A DNA stretch of 64,000 nucleotides from Cohnella phaseoli. GTDB taxonomy: Bacteria; Bacillota; Bacilli; Paenibacillales; Paenibacillaceae. This document shows, piece after piece, positions 1 to 8,437 of this stretch. Location: contig NZ_QRDZ01000003.1 in NCBI RefSeq assembly GCF_003386235.1, positions 186,001 through 250,000 on the forward strand. Reading direction: 5' to 3'. The position numbers were made by a program, and so were the translations under genes. Every line of letters starts with the position of its first letter. Position 1 is the first letter of the stretch. The notes beneath the pieces are model-generated. The model saw only the letters and a list, made by a program, of their open reading frames with translations. It was not told the origin of the DNA and did no database searches.

Positions 1-25
1 CCAAAGCCGCAAAAGGCACGGCAAG

Positions 26-50
26 AAAAAAAGCCGCCCTATGCGGCGGC
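26..50 (-). terminator. Rho-independent terminator of the first coiled-coil gene
   Basis: Read on the minus strand, GCCGCC and GGCGGC form a 6-bp GC stem with a short loop, followed by seven T. It lies ten bases past the stop codon of the minus-strand gene ending at 60. Confidence 0.8.
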
Positions 51-59
51 ATGCTTGGA

Positions 60-653
60 CTATTTAATCCTCTTTAGCTCGCGCAGATCGCTGTCATGTT
101 CAAAGAAACGCATGGAGAGCGATTCAAGGATTTTGGCATGCTGTATTTGGTTGCGCTCAATTCGCTCCTGTGCGTCTTCTATGCGGGCGAGAGCTTGGCC
201 TGCTTCCGATACGGCTTGTTGTATAGAAGGTAAGAGAGCAACGTCTTCTTTTGTGGCCATGTTTTGTTTGATATCCGCGATATCGTTCTTCATACTCTTT
301 TGCTCGATTTCAAGTCTTTGCTGTCCGGCTTCGAGTTTCTGTTGCTCAGTTTCAAGTCTTAGCTGTCCGGCGTCAAGGTTCTGTTGACTGGCTTCAAGTC
401 TTAGCTGCCCGGCTTCGAGTTTCTGTTGCTCGGTTTCAAGTCTTAGCTGCCCGGCCTCGAGTTTTTGTTGACTGGCTTCAAGTTTTTGCTGCCCGGCTTC
501 AAGGTTCTGTTGGCTGGCTTCAAGTCTTAGCTGCCCAGCTTCGAGTTTCTGTTGACTGGTTTCGAGCTTTTGCTGACCGACTTCGAGGTTCTGCTGTCCG
601 GTTTTTAAATCCTTTAGTTCGATCAAAATTTGTTGTAAAAGTTCCTCGCTCAT
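60..653 (-). CDS. Heptad-repeat coiled-coil protein, function unknown
   Basis: This 197-residue protein begins MSEELLQQ; the ATG at 653 is preceded by a G-rich Shine-Dalgarno stretch about nine bases upstream, which I prefer over the longer reading from 674. From about residue 18 to 122 it consists of some 15 near-identical seven-residue units of the type LEAGQQK, LEASQQN, LETEQQK, with leucine at every seventh position, so a long parallel coiled coil is expected. The tail (ILESLSMRFFEHDSDLREL) resembles the tail of the minus-strand gene at 32789-33205, so the two are paralogues. There is no signal peptide or membrane segment. I do not recognise a function; the C-terminal motif suggests a small Bacillales coiled-coil family of unknown role. 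Confidence 0.7.
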   Translation of the reverse strand: MSEELLQQILIELKDLKTGQQNLEVGQQKLETSQQKLEAGQLRLEASQQNLEAGQQKLEASQQKLEAGQLRLETEQQKLEAGQLRLEASQQNLDAGQLRLETEQQKLEAGQQRLEIEQKSMKNDIADIKQNMATKEDVALLPSIQQAVSEAGQALARIEDAQERIERNQIQHAKILESLSMRFFEHDSDLRELKRIK

Positions 654-900
654 TGTTACTGGCCCCCCCTTCAAGTTATAAGACTACTTAAAACGGGTAC
701 TACTTCAAAGAAGTACATTTCAGTGGTGCGCCGCAATCGACTTTTTTCGTCATCTGGTAGAGTTCGTATTTTCCTATTTTACACCTTGCGCTTCTGCCAT
801 CACAAGTCGTTCCTGACTTGATCGAGCCATAACCGCATTCCGAGTATAGAGAGCTTTTGCAACGAGGAAGTTTGTGGTAACATTACACCGTTAACTATCC

Positions 901-906
901 TATAAT
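901..906 (+). promoter_or_regulatory. Possible -10 element upstream of rsmD
   Basis: A perfect TATAAT sits 17 bases before the rsmD start codon. The best -35 candidate (GTAACA, 877-882, spacer 18) is poor, so the promoter is tentative and would leave a very short leader. Confidence 0.35.
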
Positions 907-922
907 CGCAAGACAGCAGGGG

Positions 923-1546
923 TTGAAGATATTGCGCGTCATTTCTGGACAAGCCAAAGGGCATCCGCTGAGAGCGGTGCCGGGTAACGGAACTCGTCCG
1001 ACGACGGATAAAGTGAAAGAGGCGCTGTTCAGCATGATCGGGCCGTATTTTGACGAGGAGGAGCGTGTGCTCGACTTGTTCGCAGGCTCGGGAGGGCTTG
1101 GAATAGAGGCGCTGAGCCGAGGTGCGGGAAGCGCCGTATTTGTCGATTCCAGTCCGCAGAGCGTAGACGTCGTTCGCCGCAATTTGGAGTCGACCAAGCT
1201 GGCGGGCAAGGCGTCCGTATATCGAAACGATGCGAGAAGAGCGCTGAAGGTGTTGGAAAAGTCGGGGCTCCCGTTTGATTTGATTTTTTTGGACCCTCCT
1301 TATGCGATGAAGGATTGCAACGCTATTTTAACCGAAATCGCACAGAGAGGACTGGCGGCCGATTCGGCCATCGCGGTCGTCGAGCATCATCCGGATGTCA
1401 GCTATCCCGAAGCGTTCGAAGGTTTCATTCGTACGAGGTGCGCCAAATATGGGGAAATCGCCGTATCTATCTACCGTTATGAGCCTAACCAAGAGGCGCC
1501 AGCCGGAACAACTATGGAAACGACGGAGGAGGCGAACAAACGATGA
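923..1546 (+). CDS. rsmD: 16S rRNA (guanine(966)-N(2))-methyltransferase RsmD
   Basis: This 207-residue enzyme transfers a methyl group from S-adenosylmethionine to G966 of 16S rRNA during small-subunit assembly. It shows the SAM-binding motif DLFAGSGG at residues 51-58 and the N6/N2-methyltransferase signature LDPPY at 123-127. The start is a TTG at 923 after a CAGGGG-like ribosome site; the N-terminus ([16 protein letters not shown]) matches the family. Its stop overlaps the coaD start (ATGA), giving the rsmD-coaD pair seen in B. subtilis (ylbH-ylbI). The last 20 residues or so are a non-conserved tail. Confidence 0.95.
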   Translation: MKILRVISGQAKGHPLRAVPGNGTRPTTDKVKEALFSMIGPYFDEEERVLDLFAGSGGLGIEALSRGAGSAVFVDSSPQSVDVVRRNLESTKLAGKASVYRNDARRALKVLEKSGLPFDLIFLDPPYAMKDCNAILTEIAQRGLAADSAIAVVEHHPDVSYPEAFEGFIRTRCAKYGEIAVSIYRYEPNQEAPAGTTMETTEEANKR

Positions 1547-2076
1547 ACCGACAGCCATCCGGAACGGAAAATGAGTATCGCATCGCCGTGTATCCCGGGA
1601 GCTTCGATCCGGTGACGCTTGGTCACCTGGACATCATTCATCGGGCTGCGAAGCAGTTTGACAGGCTGATCGTAGCTGTGCTGAACAACACGACGAAGAC
1701 GCCCCTATTCAGCGTGCAGGAGAGGAAGTCGCTGCTCGCGGAAGTGACGAAGGATTTGCCCAACGTGGAAATCGACAGTTTCCGCGATTTGCTCGTTCGT
1801 TATATGAGATCTCGCCACGCGAAAGTGATTATTCGGGGCATCCGTTCCGTAACGGATTTCGAGTACGAGCTGCAGATGGCTTCGACGAACCGTCAGCTCG
1901 ACGAGAGCATCGAGACGGTATTTATGATGACCAATCCGAAATATTCCTACCTCAGCTCGAGCATCGTCAAGGAAATCGCCAAATTCCACGGCCCCGTTCA
2001 CGATTTGGTCTCGCCGGTCGTGGAGGCGGAATTGAAAATCAAATACGATACGCCGGACGGCGCGATAGGCGAGTGA
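1543..2076 (+). CDS. coaD: Phosphopantetheine adenylyltransferase CoaD
   Basis: CoaD catalyses the penultimate step of coenzyme A synthesis, joining AMP from ATP to 4'-phosphopantetheine. The 177-residue protein has the nucleotidyltransferase loop [13 protein letters not shown] (residues 18-30, the TxGH motif as TLGH), [12 protein letters not shown] (98-109) and the SSS-type loop [13 protein letters not shown] near 135. It is about ten residues longer at the N-terminus than most homologues, and the ATG overlaps the rsmD stop as ATGA, so the two are probably translationally coupled. Confidence 0.95.
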   Translation: MNRQPSGTENEYRIAVYPGSFDPVTLGHLDIIHRAAKQFDRLIVAVLNNTTKTPLFSVQERKSLLAEVTKDLPNVEIDSFRDLLVRYMRSRHAKVIIRGIRSVTDFEYELQMASTNRQLDESIETVFMMTNPKYSYLSSSIVKEIAKFHGPVHDLVSPVVEAELKIKYDTPDGAIGE

Positions 2077-2093
2077 ACCGGAGCGAAACGACC

Positions 2094-2132
2094 GAAGGAG
2101 CTATCCCGCGGCAGCAGGAAGGCTCCTTTTTA
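2094..2132 (+). terminator. Terminator after coaD
   Basis: AAGGAGC and GCTCC pair around a loop of about 20 bases and are followed by TTTTTA. It closes the rsmD-coaD unit and overlaps the 3' end of the convergent ylbJ gene by a few bases. Confidence 0.65.
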
Positions 2133-3389
2133 GCGTTGGCGTTTGTCCGGAGCGTCTTTGCCGGACGGCGTTTTGGGGCGGATGAGCGCGGCGAGCAGGG
2201 CGAGCAGGAGAAATACACCGAAGCTGGCGAGCGCAACCGTCATGCTCTCGGACATACGGCTCCAGCCGTTCGGCAGCACTCCCGCGAACGTCGACCAAGT
2301 CTCGGCATCGGCAGAAGGACCGGGCTGGCGTTCGGCGAACCACTTTTTAAAGGGCTCGGACAGAACAAGCTTCGCCAGCGGATAGACGACCAGCAGAGTC
2401 GCGGCCGAGTGAAGCAGGCGCGAGGAGATGATTTTCAGCCAAGGGAAGGGCTTGTTCAGTCCGAACGCCGCTCTGGCCTGAAGCAGGCCGCTCCACCCGG
2501 TCCAGGCGAGCGCAGCGGCAAGCAGCGCGCAGGCCTGTGCGGGGTCGGAGGTGAAAAGGGCGGATTTGCTGGTCTCGTAGGCGCCTAGATGAAGCTCGTA
2601 TAGACCGGGGAACGGGAGCCACAGATCGTTGCCGGGAAGGAAGAGCTCAAGCAGGCGGATCACGACGGCGCACATCATCATCAGGCCGCCGATCGTCATC
2701 AGCATGCCGACGGCCCCGGTCACGGAGTCGGCGAGCAGCTTGCCCAGCGGGCGTCCATCCTCTTTGCGGCCGTCGGCTGCAGCGCGCGCGGCCCGCAACA
2801 GCAGCGCTTTGGGTTGGGTCACCGGAAGGGCCGGCACTCGCGGACCGCGCGGCTTGGCAATGCGCGACCAAACAGTGCCTGCCAGGATCGCCGCGAGCCA
2901 CAGCCCAAGCGCAATCGCCCAGCCGAGTGCGGGAGCGTTGAGGAAGCCGAAGCCGATAACAAGCACGATGAGGAACGGATTGGGCACATGAGAGACGAGC
3001 AGGACAGTGTCAACGTCCTCGTCGCTGATCGTTCCATTGTCGCGGAGACGAGCGGTTTCCTTCGCTCCTGCGGGAATGCCGGCGGACCAGCCGAAGGCGA
3101 TTGCCCAGCCCGCCGCTCCCGGCAGTCGGAACAGGCGGCGCGTGAGCGGCTCGGCCAGCGCGGCCATACCGTGAAGCAAGCCCGAGGCGGCGAGCAATTC
3201 AGCCAGCATAAGCGGGGGCAGCAGGCCGGGGAAGACGTTCTGCCACCAAATTTGCAGCCCGGATAAGGAAGCGCGAAAAGCTTCCCCGGGCGAATGGACG
3301 ATTCCGGCCACGACGAGCATGGAGGCGGCGCCCAGCAGCAGAGAAAGGAAAATCGCGCGTTTGCCGTTAGATGGATTGGCCTTGGCCAT
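2130..3389 (-). CDS. ylbJ: Sporulation integral membrane protein YlbJ
   Basis: This 419-residue polytopic membrane protein belongs to the YlbJ family, which in B. subtilis is made in the mother cell (sigma-E) and is needed for normal spore cortex. Several hydrophobic segments are visible, for example near residues 12-30, 120-165 and 390-405, together with the family stretch FGWSAGIPAGAKETARLRD. The ATG is preceded by GGGAGG at a good distance. In B. subtilis ylbK and ylbL lie between ylbJ and ylbM; both are absent here, so ylbJ is followed upstream directly by tmcAL on the same strand. Confidence 0.9.
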   Translation of the reverse strand: MAKANPSNGKRAIFLSLLLGAASMLVVAGIVHSPGEAFRASLSGLQIWWQNVFPGLLPPLMLAELLAASGLLHGMAALAEPLTRRLFRLPGAAGWAIAFGWSAGIPAGAKETARLRDNGTISDEDVDTVLLVSHVPNPFLIVLVIGFGFLNAPALGWAIALGLWLAAILAGTVWSRIAKPRGPRVPALPVTQPKALLLRAARAAADGRKEDGRPLGKLLADSVTGAVGMLMTIGGLMMMCAVVIRLLELFLPGNDLWLPFPGLYELHLGAYETSKSALFTSDPAQACALLAAALAWTGWSGLLQARAAFGLNKPFPWLKIISSRLLHSAATLLVVYPLAKLVLSEPFKKWFAERQPGPSADAETWSTFAGVLPNGWSRMSESMTVALASFGVFLLLALLAALIRPKTPSGKDAPDKRQR

Positions 3390-3478
3390 TGCTTATCGCC
3401 TCCCGAATGCGTTGCAGGCACGTGCAGGTTGTTCAACTGGATGAACTACCTCTACAATGTACGCCCCGGGAGGGAGGG

Positions 3479-4729
3479 TTAGACCATCTTGTCCGACAGT
3501 CGGACGGGAGAGAGCGTGAAGTCGCGCAAAGCGTCGCTCGGCTGGGCGTTGCGATAGGCGAGGGAGTAAGCGCCGGTCGCCAGCGCTTCCATGGCCAGAT
3601 AAGGGGAGTCGTGCTTGGCGGCGGAGGCGACGACGGGGACTTTTGCTTTCCGTCGCATGTCGCGGAGCAGAAGCCGGCCGCGTTCGGTAAAGCCAAGCAC
3701 CCGGATATAGTCGACGCCGGCGGCAAGCCGCTCCGGGCTTAGCAGCTCCTTGCGATGGCCGAGCAGGATACGCAGCAGCGTCCGTTGCAGCTTCGTGCGG
3801 GTGTAGCGTTTCGTTTTGAGCGCCTCCAGCAGAGCCGCGACGGAATACTCGGGCAGCTCGGACAAAATGCCGCGAAGCCGATGCTCGAGTCCTTCGCTGA
3901 CTTCGGCGAACTCGGCCAGCTCTGCTGCGGTATGGCGATACAGTTCGTGAAACAGCGGTCTAGCGAAGCTATCCCAATGAATGGGCGCCCGGCCGGCTTC
4001 CGTTTCGCGGCGCAGGATGGCCAAAGTAGAAGCGGGCACGTAGGCCGCAAGCTGGTCCAAGGAGCCGGATTCGCCGAGCAGCAGCTTGCGCAGGGCGGTG
4101 GCGCTGGCGATCTTCGCATCGGTAATGTCGGTTTGCCCGTAGCCGGACTTCTCGCGGCGAAGCGTATAGGGTACGATGGAACTATTCAGCTTGCGAAGCG
4201 CGATCAAATAATGGAGTCCGAGCGTATGGTTCGGCTGGGTAAGAGAATAAGCGTGCTCGCCCATGCCGCGTTCCTGCAAATAAGTCTCGGCCGCCGAGGA
4301 GAACGCCGAAGGATAAGGGAGTCCCGCCTTCAGAAGCTCCGACAGCAGCGTAGCGAACCTTTCGGGCTCCTCCGTCAGTAGAGAGGCCAGCTGTTGTAGA
4401 GAGGCCAGTTCTCCGCTCTCGCTGCCGAAGCAGAGCGAGTCAACGACGCCCGAAGCATCCAGCACGGATACGGCTCCGTAGGCGAACCATTGAGCCGGCT
4501 GCGAGCTGTAAGCGACAGGCAGCTCCAGCACGAGATCGCACCCGGCTCGAAGCGCCATTTCCGTCCGCGCCCACTTGTCCGCCAACGCCGGCTCTCCCCG
4601 CTGCAGGAAATTGCCGCTCATGACGGCGACGATATTTTCCGCTTGCGTTATTTTCTTCGATTGCTGTAAATGATAGAGATGACCGTTATGCAACGGATTA
4701 TATTCTACGACAACGCCGACCGTGGACAT
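3479..4729 (-). CDS. tmcAL: tRNA(Met) cytidine acetate ligase TmcAL (YlbM)
   Basis: TmcAL uses ATP and acetate to make N4-acetylcytidine at the wobble position of elongator tRNA-Met. The 416-residue protein starts MSTVGVVVEYNPLHNGH, whose HNGH is the HxGH nucleotidyltransferase motif, followed by SGNFLQRGEPAL. Full length for the family. AAGGAG lies six bases before the ATG. It is transcribed away from yceD-rpmF, with both promoters in the 150-base gap at 4730-4880. Confidence 0.93.
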   Translation of the reverse strand: MSTVGVVVEYNPLHNGHLYHLQQSKKITQAENIVAVMSGNFLQRGEPALADKWARTEMALRAGCDLVLELPVAYSSQPAQWFAYGAVSVLDASGVVDSLCFGSESGELASLQQLASLLTEEPERFATLLSELLKAGLPYPSAFSSAAETYLQERGMGEHAYSLTQPNHTLGLHYLIALRKLNSSIVPYTLRREKSGYGQTDITDAKIASATALRKLLLGESGSLDQLAAYVPASTLAILRRETEAGRAPIHWDSFARPLFHELYRHTAAELAEFAEVSEGLEHRLRGILSELPEYSVAALLEALKTKRYTRTKLQRTLLRILLGHRKELLSPERLAAGVDYIRVLGFTERGRLLLRDMRRKAKVPVVASAAKHDSPYLAMEALATGAYSLAYRNAQPSDALRDFTLSPVRLSDKMV

Positions 4730-4823
4730 ATTCGTCTCCTTGCTGGGAATGAAATTTTATTTTCCACAATATAGCACGAGCAAGGGACGAAAGAGAAGCG
4801 GAGCTGTAAAGTCGCAGAAATTG

Positions 4824-4853
4824 TTGACAAACGAACCGAAATCTCGATATAAT
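4824..4853 (+). promoter_or_regulatory. Sigma-A promoter of yceD-rpmF
   Basis: TTGACA (4824-4829) and TATAAT (4848-4853) are both perfect consensus hexamers with an 18-base spacer, 28 bases upstream of the yceD start. A strong constitutive promoter is expected for a ribosomal protein operon. Confidence 0.9.
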
Positions 4854-4880
4854 AAACTTTGTTTGTTTGGAGTGATCTAA

Positions 4881-5402
4881 TTGTTGCTTAAAGTGCAAGA
4901 GCTGGCGTCCCGGAAGCTGCCGGTGAGCCTGCAAGGAACTCTGGACTTGACGGAGCTGTTCCGGAATCATCCGGAATTCCGTCCGCTCTCCCCGCTTGAA
5001 TACGAGCTGACGGCTGTAGCCGTGGACGACTTGATCGTAGTGACGGGCCAAATGAGCTGCGACATGCACATGCAATGTTCGCGCTGCTTGGAGCCGATCG
5101 AAGAGACGGTCGGAGTTCCTTTCGAGGAACAGTTTCGGATTGTGGCGGAAGAGGATGAAGAAGCAAACGAAGATGTTGAAGAAGCCGTACCGGTAACGGA
5201 AGAGCGGATCGATCTGGCTCCTTACGTCATGGAGGAGTTTGTCGTCCAATTGCCCTACGCGCCCCTGTGCAGTGAGAGCTGCAAAGGGCTGTGCCCCGAG
5301 TGCGGGACAAACCTGAACGAACAATCGTGCGGCTGCAATACGGAGAAGATCGATCCTCGTATGGCTGCGCTTCAGGATTGGTTTAAATCTCAGAAAGAGT
5401 AG
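4881..5402 (+). CDS. yceD: YceD family protein (DUF177), YlbN type
   Basis: This 173-residue protein is the DUF177/YceD family member that precedes rpmF in most bacteria and is linked to 23S rRNA accumulation and 50S assembly. It contains two cysteine clusters, MQCSRCLEPIE near residue 70 and CSESCKGLCPECGTNL followed by CGC near 130-155, plausibly a metal site, and an acidic middle (EEDEEANEDVEEAV). The start is a TTG at 4881 with GGAG seven to ten bases upstream. The tight linkage with rpmF supports a shared ribosome-assembly role. Confidence 0.9.
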   Translation: MLLKVQELASRKLPVSLQGTLDLTELFRNHPEFRPLSPLEYELTAVAVDDLIVVTGQMSCDMHMQCSRCLEPIEETVGVPFEEQFRIVAEEDEEANEDVEEAVPVTEERIDLAPYVMEEFVVQLPYAPLCSESCKGLCPECGTNLNEQSCGCNTEKIDPRMAALQDWFKSQKE

Positions 5403-5452
5403 GCCCGGCGCAAGCCGTCGAAGCTTATTCGGACTGATAAGGAGGTGGCAGC

Positions 5453-5626
5453 ATGGCAGTCCCTTTTGCGAAAACATCGAAAGCCCGCAAACACAAACGC
5501 CGGACCCACTTTAAACTGGTCGTTCCCGGTATGGTGAAATGCGATCAATGTGGAGAATTGAAAGTGTCGCACCGCGTATGTAAAGTGTGCGGTACGTACA
5601 AGTCCCGTGAAATTATCAAGCAATAA
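5453..5626 (+). CDS. rpmF: 50S ribosomal protein L32
   Basis: The 57-residue product [20 protein letters not shown]... is L32 of the large ribosomal subunit. It carries the zinc-binding pairs CDQC and CKVC (residues about 30-33 and 43-46), so it is the zinc-dependent C+ form. AAGGAGGTGG precedes the ATG. It follows yceD by 50 bases in the same transcription unit and has a strong terminator downstream. Confidence 0.97.
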   Translation: MAVPFAKTSKARKHKRRTHFKLVVPGMVKCDQCGELKVSHRVCKVCGTYKSREIIKQ

Positions 5627-5661
5627 GCTTGAAACGCGTCTGGAATCACGACGGGCAAGCG

Positions 5662-5724
5662 CTTCGGCCGGCAACGACCGGCTCTGGCGTTACTTGCGGT
5701 CGTTGCATGCCGGCGCGTTTTTCT
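5662..5724 (+). terminator. Terminator after rpmF
   Basis: A long stem pairs GCCGGC-AACGACCG with CGGTCGTT-GC-AT-GCCGGC and is followed by GCGTTTTTC. It separates the yceD-rpmF unit from the fapR operon. Confidence 0.75.
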
Positions 5725-5735
5725 TTATACTCATA

Positions 5736-5752
5736 TTGGCACCAGGTATTAA
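5736..5752 (+). promoter_or_regulatory. Putative FapR operator
   Basis: The 17-base sequence TTGGCACCAGGTATTAA matches the known FapR operator form (TTAGTACC-N-GGTACTAA half-sites) at 14 positions. It lies 89 bases upstream of fapR. FapR binding here would make the fapR-plsX-fab operon autoregulated and relieved by malonyl-CoA, as in B. subtilis. A TTGACA occurs further down (5784-5789) but lacks a good -10 box. Confidence 0.7.
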
Positions 5753-5840
5753 AATGTGAGTTTATGAATAATCGCTAAAGTTATTGACAATGGGCGTGGA
5801 TCGAGCGAACAGGATCGAGCGCTGAAGGGAGTGGAGAGGC

Positions 5841-6407
5841 TTGGAGCGGCTTCCCAAAAGGCAGCGCCATCAACAGCTCAGCAAGCTGTTGGAAGAGAAT
5901 CCGTTTCTAACGGATCGCGAGTTGACGCGCCTGCTTAAAGTGAGCATTCAAACGATCCGTCTGGATCGTCTGGAATTGGCCATTCCCGAGCTGAGGGAGC
6001 GCTTGAAGCTGATGGCGGAACGTTCTTACGATTCCGTTCGTTCTTTGCCTTTACACGAGGTGATCGGCGATATTCTCGATCTGCAGCTCGACAAGAGCGG
6101 CATCTCGCTGTTTGAGATCGCGGCGGAGCACGTTTTTTCCCGTTCGGGCATCGCTCGGGGACATCATGTCTTCGCGCAAGCCAATTCGCTCGCGGTGGCG
6201 GTCATCAACGACGAGATTGCACTGACGGCATCGGCGGACATTCGTTTCATCCGGCCCGCGCGGCTCGGAGAAAAATGCATCGCCAAAGCTTACGTCAGGT
6301 CGCACGGCGGGCAAAAAGGGAAGGCGAAAGTAGAAGTGTTTACATATGTCGGCGAGGAAATGGTGTTCCAGGGGAACTTTATAATTTACAGATCTGCCGG
6401 CGAATAG
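5841..6407 (+). CDS. fapR: Transcription factor FapR, regulator of lipid synthesis
   Basis: FapR represses fatty acid and phospholipid genes and is released by malonyl-CoA. The 188-residue protein has an N-terminal DeoR-like helix-turn-helix (NPFLTDRELTRLLKVSIQTIRLDRLELAIPELR, residues about 20-52) and a C-terminal hot-dog effector domain (about 75-188). The start is a TTG at 5841 behind GAGAGG/AAGGGAG. It heads plsX-fabH-fabD-fabG-acpP-fabF, the genes it would control, and a matching operator lies upstream. Confidence 0.95.
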   Translation: MERLPKRQRHQQLSKLLEENPFLTDRELTRLLKVSIQTIRLDRLELAIPELRERLKLMAERSYDSVRSLPLHEVIGDILDLQLDKSGISLFEIAAEHVFSRSGIARGHHVFAQANSLAVAVINDEIALTASADIRFIRPARLGEKCIAKAYVRSHGGQKGKAKVEVFTYVGEEMVFQGNFIIYRSAGE

Positions 6408-6433
6408 ATAGCGACATCCTAAAGGAGTTGTAC

Positions 6434-7426
6434 ATGATGCGGATTGCCATAGATGCGATGGGAGGCGACCACGCGCCGCAGGCTCAGGTCGAAAGCGTTC
6501 TGGCTGCCGCGGCCGAGTGGCCGGACGTCCATCTGGTGCTGGTCGGGGATCCGGATGCAATTCGGCCATATCTCGGCAGCGGCATTCCGGACAATGTATC
6601 TATAGAACCTGCTTCCGAAGTGATTGGAAGCGATGACGAGCCGGTGCGAGCCGTGCGTCGCAAAGCGGATTCCTCTATGGTTGTGGCGGGCCGGATGGTC
6701 AAGGAAGGCCGCGCGGACGCCATGATTTCGTGCGGCAATACCGGCGCTCTGATGGCTACGGGGCTGCTCGTCGTTGGGCGGATGCAGGGCATTGAACGAC
6801 CGGGGCTGGCCGCGATTTTTCCGACGCTCGACAATAAGGGGCTGCTAGCGCTTGATATGGGCGCGAACATGGACGCCAAGCCGGAGCATTTGCTTCAATA
6901 CGCGCTCATGGGCAGCATGTATCGGAGCAAGGTGCACGGCATCGCCAAACCGCGCGTCGGATTGCTAAACGTTGGGACGGAAGCGGCCAAAGGCAACGAG
7001 GTGACGAAAGCGGCGTACGCCCTGCTGGAAAACGCTCCGGTTCATTTCGTCGGAAATGTGGAAGCGCGCGATGTGCTGGAGGGCGTATGCGACGTCATTA
7101 TATGCGACGGCTTCTCGGGCAACATTTTGCTAAAGGCGATCGAAGGGGCGGCTCAGTCGATTTTTAAGCTGCTTCGCGAGGAATTGACCTCGTCCTTCGT
7201 ATCGAAGCTGGCGGCCGGAGCGCTTAAGCCGAGCTTCCGTCGCGTTCGCACCCGGATGGATTACAATGAATACAATGGCGCCCCTCTGCTCGGTATCAAC
7301 GGTCTGGTTGTCAAAGGGCACGGGTCGTCCAACGCAAGCGCCATGAAAACGGCGATCCGCCAGACGCGCACGGCGATAAGCAACAAGTTGATCGCGTCTT
7401 TGGCCGACGAATTCAGCGGAAAGTGA
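6434..7426 (+). CDS. plsX: Phosphate acyltransferase PlsX
   Basis: PlsX converts acyl-ACP to acyl-phosphate, the donor used by PlsY in the first step of phospholipid synthesis; it acts at the inner face of the membrane. The 330-residue protein starts MMRIAIDAMGGDHAP, a family hallmark, with AAGGAG six bases before the first ATG (6437 is the alternative start). SCGNTGALMATGLL and CDGFSGNILLK are also typical. It follows fapR by 26 bases. Confidence 0.95.
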   Translation: MMRIAIDAMGGDHAPQAQVESVLAAAAEWPDVHLVLVGDPDAIRPYLGSGIPDNVSIEPASEVIGSDDEPVRAVRRKADSSMVVAGRMVKEGRADAMISCGNTGALMATGLLVVGRMQGIERPGLAAIFPTLDNKGLLALDMGANMDAKPEHLLQYALMGSMYRSKVHGIAKPRVGLLNVGTEAAKGNEVTKAAYALLENAPVHFVGNVEARDVLEGVCDVIICDGFSGNILLKAIEGAAQSIFKLLREELTSSFVSKLAAGALKPSFRRVRTRMDYNEYNGAPLLGINGLVVKGHGSSNASAMKTAIRQTRTAISNKLIASLADEFSGK

Positions 7427-7435
7427 GAGAGTGCA

Positions 7436-8422
7436 ATGAATGGAGTTTCCGTAGGCATTCTCGGAACGGGCAAATACGTTCCCGAGCGCCGGTTAACGAA
7501 TGTTGAGCTGGAGCGGATGGTGGAGACTAACGACGAGTGGATCGTGACGCGCACCGGCATCCGCGAGCGCCGGATCGCAGCTCCTGAGCAAGCGACTTCG
7601 GATCTCGCTTACGAGGCGTCCGTCAAGGCGCTTGAAGCGGCGGACATTACGGCGGAGGAGCTCGATCTGATCATCGTGGCGACAATTACGCCGGATATGT
7701 TTTTTCCTTCGACGGCTTGCCTGCTTCAAGAAAAGCTTGGCGCCAAGAAGGCGGCGGCGTTCGATCTGTCGGCGGCTTGCTCGGGCTTTATTTACGGCCT
7801 GGCGAACGCGACCGGTTTTATCTCGATGGGGATGTACAAGCACGTGCTCGTTGTCGGCGCGGAATGCTTGTCCCGCATTACCGATTACGAGGATCGCAAT
7901 ACCTGTATATTGTTCGGAGACGGAGCGGGAGCTGTTGTGCTTGGTCCGGTAACGGGGGACCGAGGCTTCAAATCGTTTAAGCTCGGAGCGGACGGCGCCG
8001 GCGGAGAGTTGCTCCGCATTCGCGGCGGCGGGTCGCGCTGCCCGTCCAGCGGAGAAACGCTTGCGGACCGCAGCCATTTTATCGAGATGAACGGACGCGA
8101 CGTATTCAAGTTCGCCGTGCGGGTCATGGGCAGCGCCGCCGAAGAGGCGCTTGCTGCTGCGGGGTACGAGAAAGCGGATATCGATTTGCTCGTTCCGCAT
8201 CAAGCCAACATTCGCATTATTCAATCGGCATTGGAAAGATTGAACTTATCCGAAGATAAAGCCATGATCAATCTGGATCGGTACGGCAACGTATCGGCGG
8301 CCTCAATTCCTCTGGCGCTGGCGGAAGCGGTCGAGGAAGGTCGCGTCAAAGAAGGCGACACGATCGTGCTCGTCGGCTTTGGCGGCGGCTTGACTTGGGG
8401 CGCGGCAGTGCTGAACTGGTAA
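7436..8422 (+). CDS. fabH: Beta-ketoacyl-ACP synthase III FabH
   Basis: FabH starts fatty acid synthesis by condensing a short acyl-CoA with malonyl-ACP. The 328-residue protein has the catalytic triad in place: Cys115 in DLSAACSGF, His255 in PHQANIR and Asn285 in GNVSAAS. It sits between plsX and fabD, unlike in B. subtilis where fabH is elsewhere; the placement is common in Paenibacillus. In such organisms FabH usually prefers branched-chain primers, which the sequence alone does not prove. Confidence 0.96.
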   Translation: MNGVSVGILGTGKYVPERRLTNVELERMVETNDEWIVTRTGIRERRIAAPEQATSDLAYEASVKALEAADITAEELDLIIVATITPDMFFPSTACLLQEKLGAKKAAAFDLSAACSGFIYGLANATGFISMGMYKHVLVVGAECLSRITDYEDRNTCILFGDGAGAVVLGPVTGDRGFKSFKLGADGAGGELLRIRGGGSRCPSSGETLADRSHFIEMNGRDVFKFAVRVMGSAAEEALAAAGYEKADIDLLVPHQANIRIIQSALERLNLSEDKAMINLDRYGNVSAASIPLALAEAVEEGRVKEGDTIVLVGFGGGLTWGAAVLNW

Positions 8423-8437
8423 GAGGAGGAACCGAAC

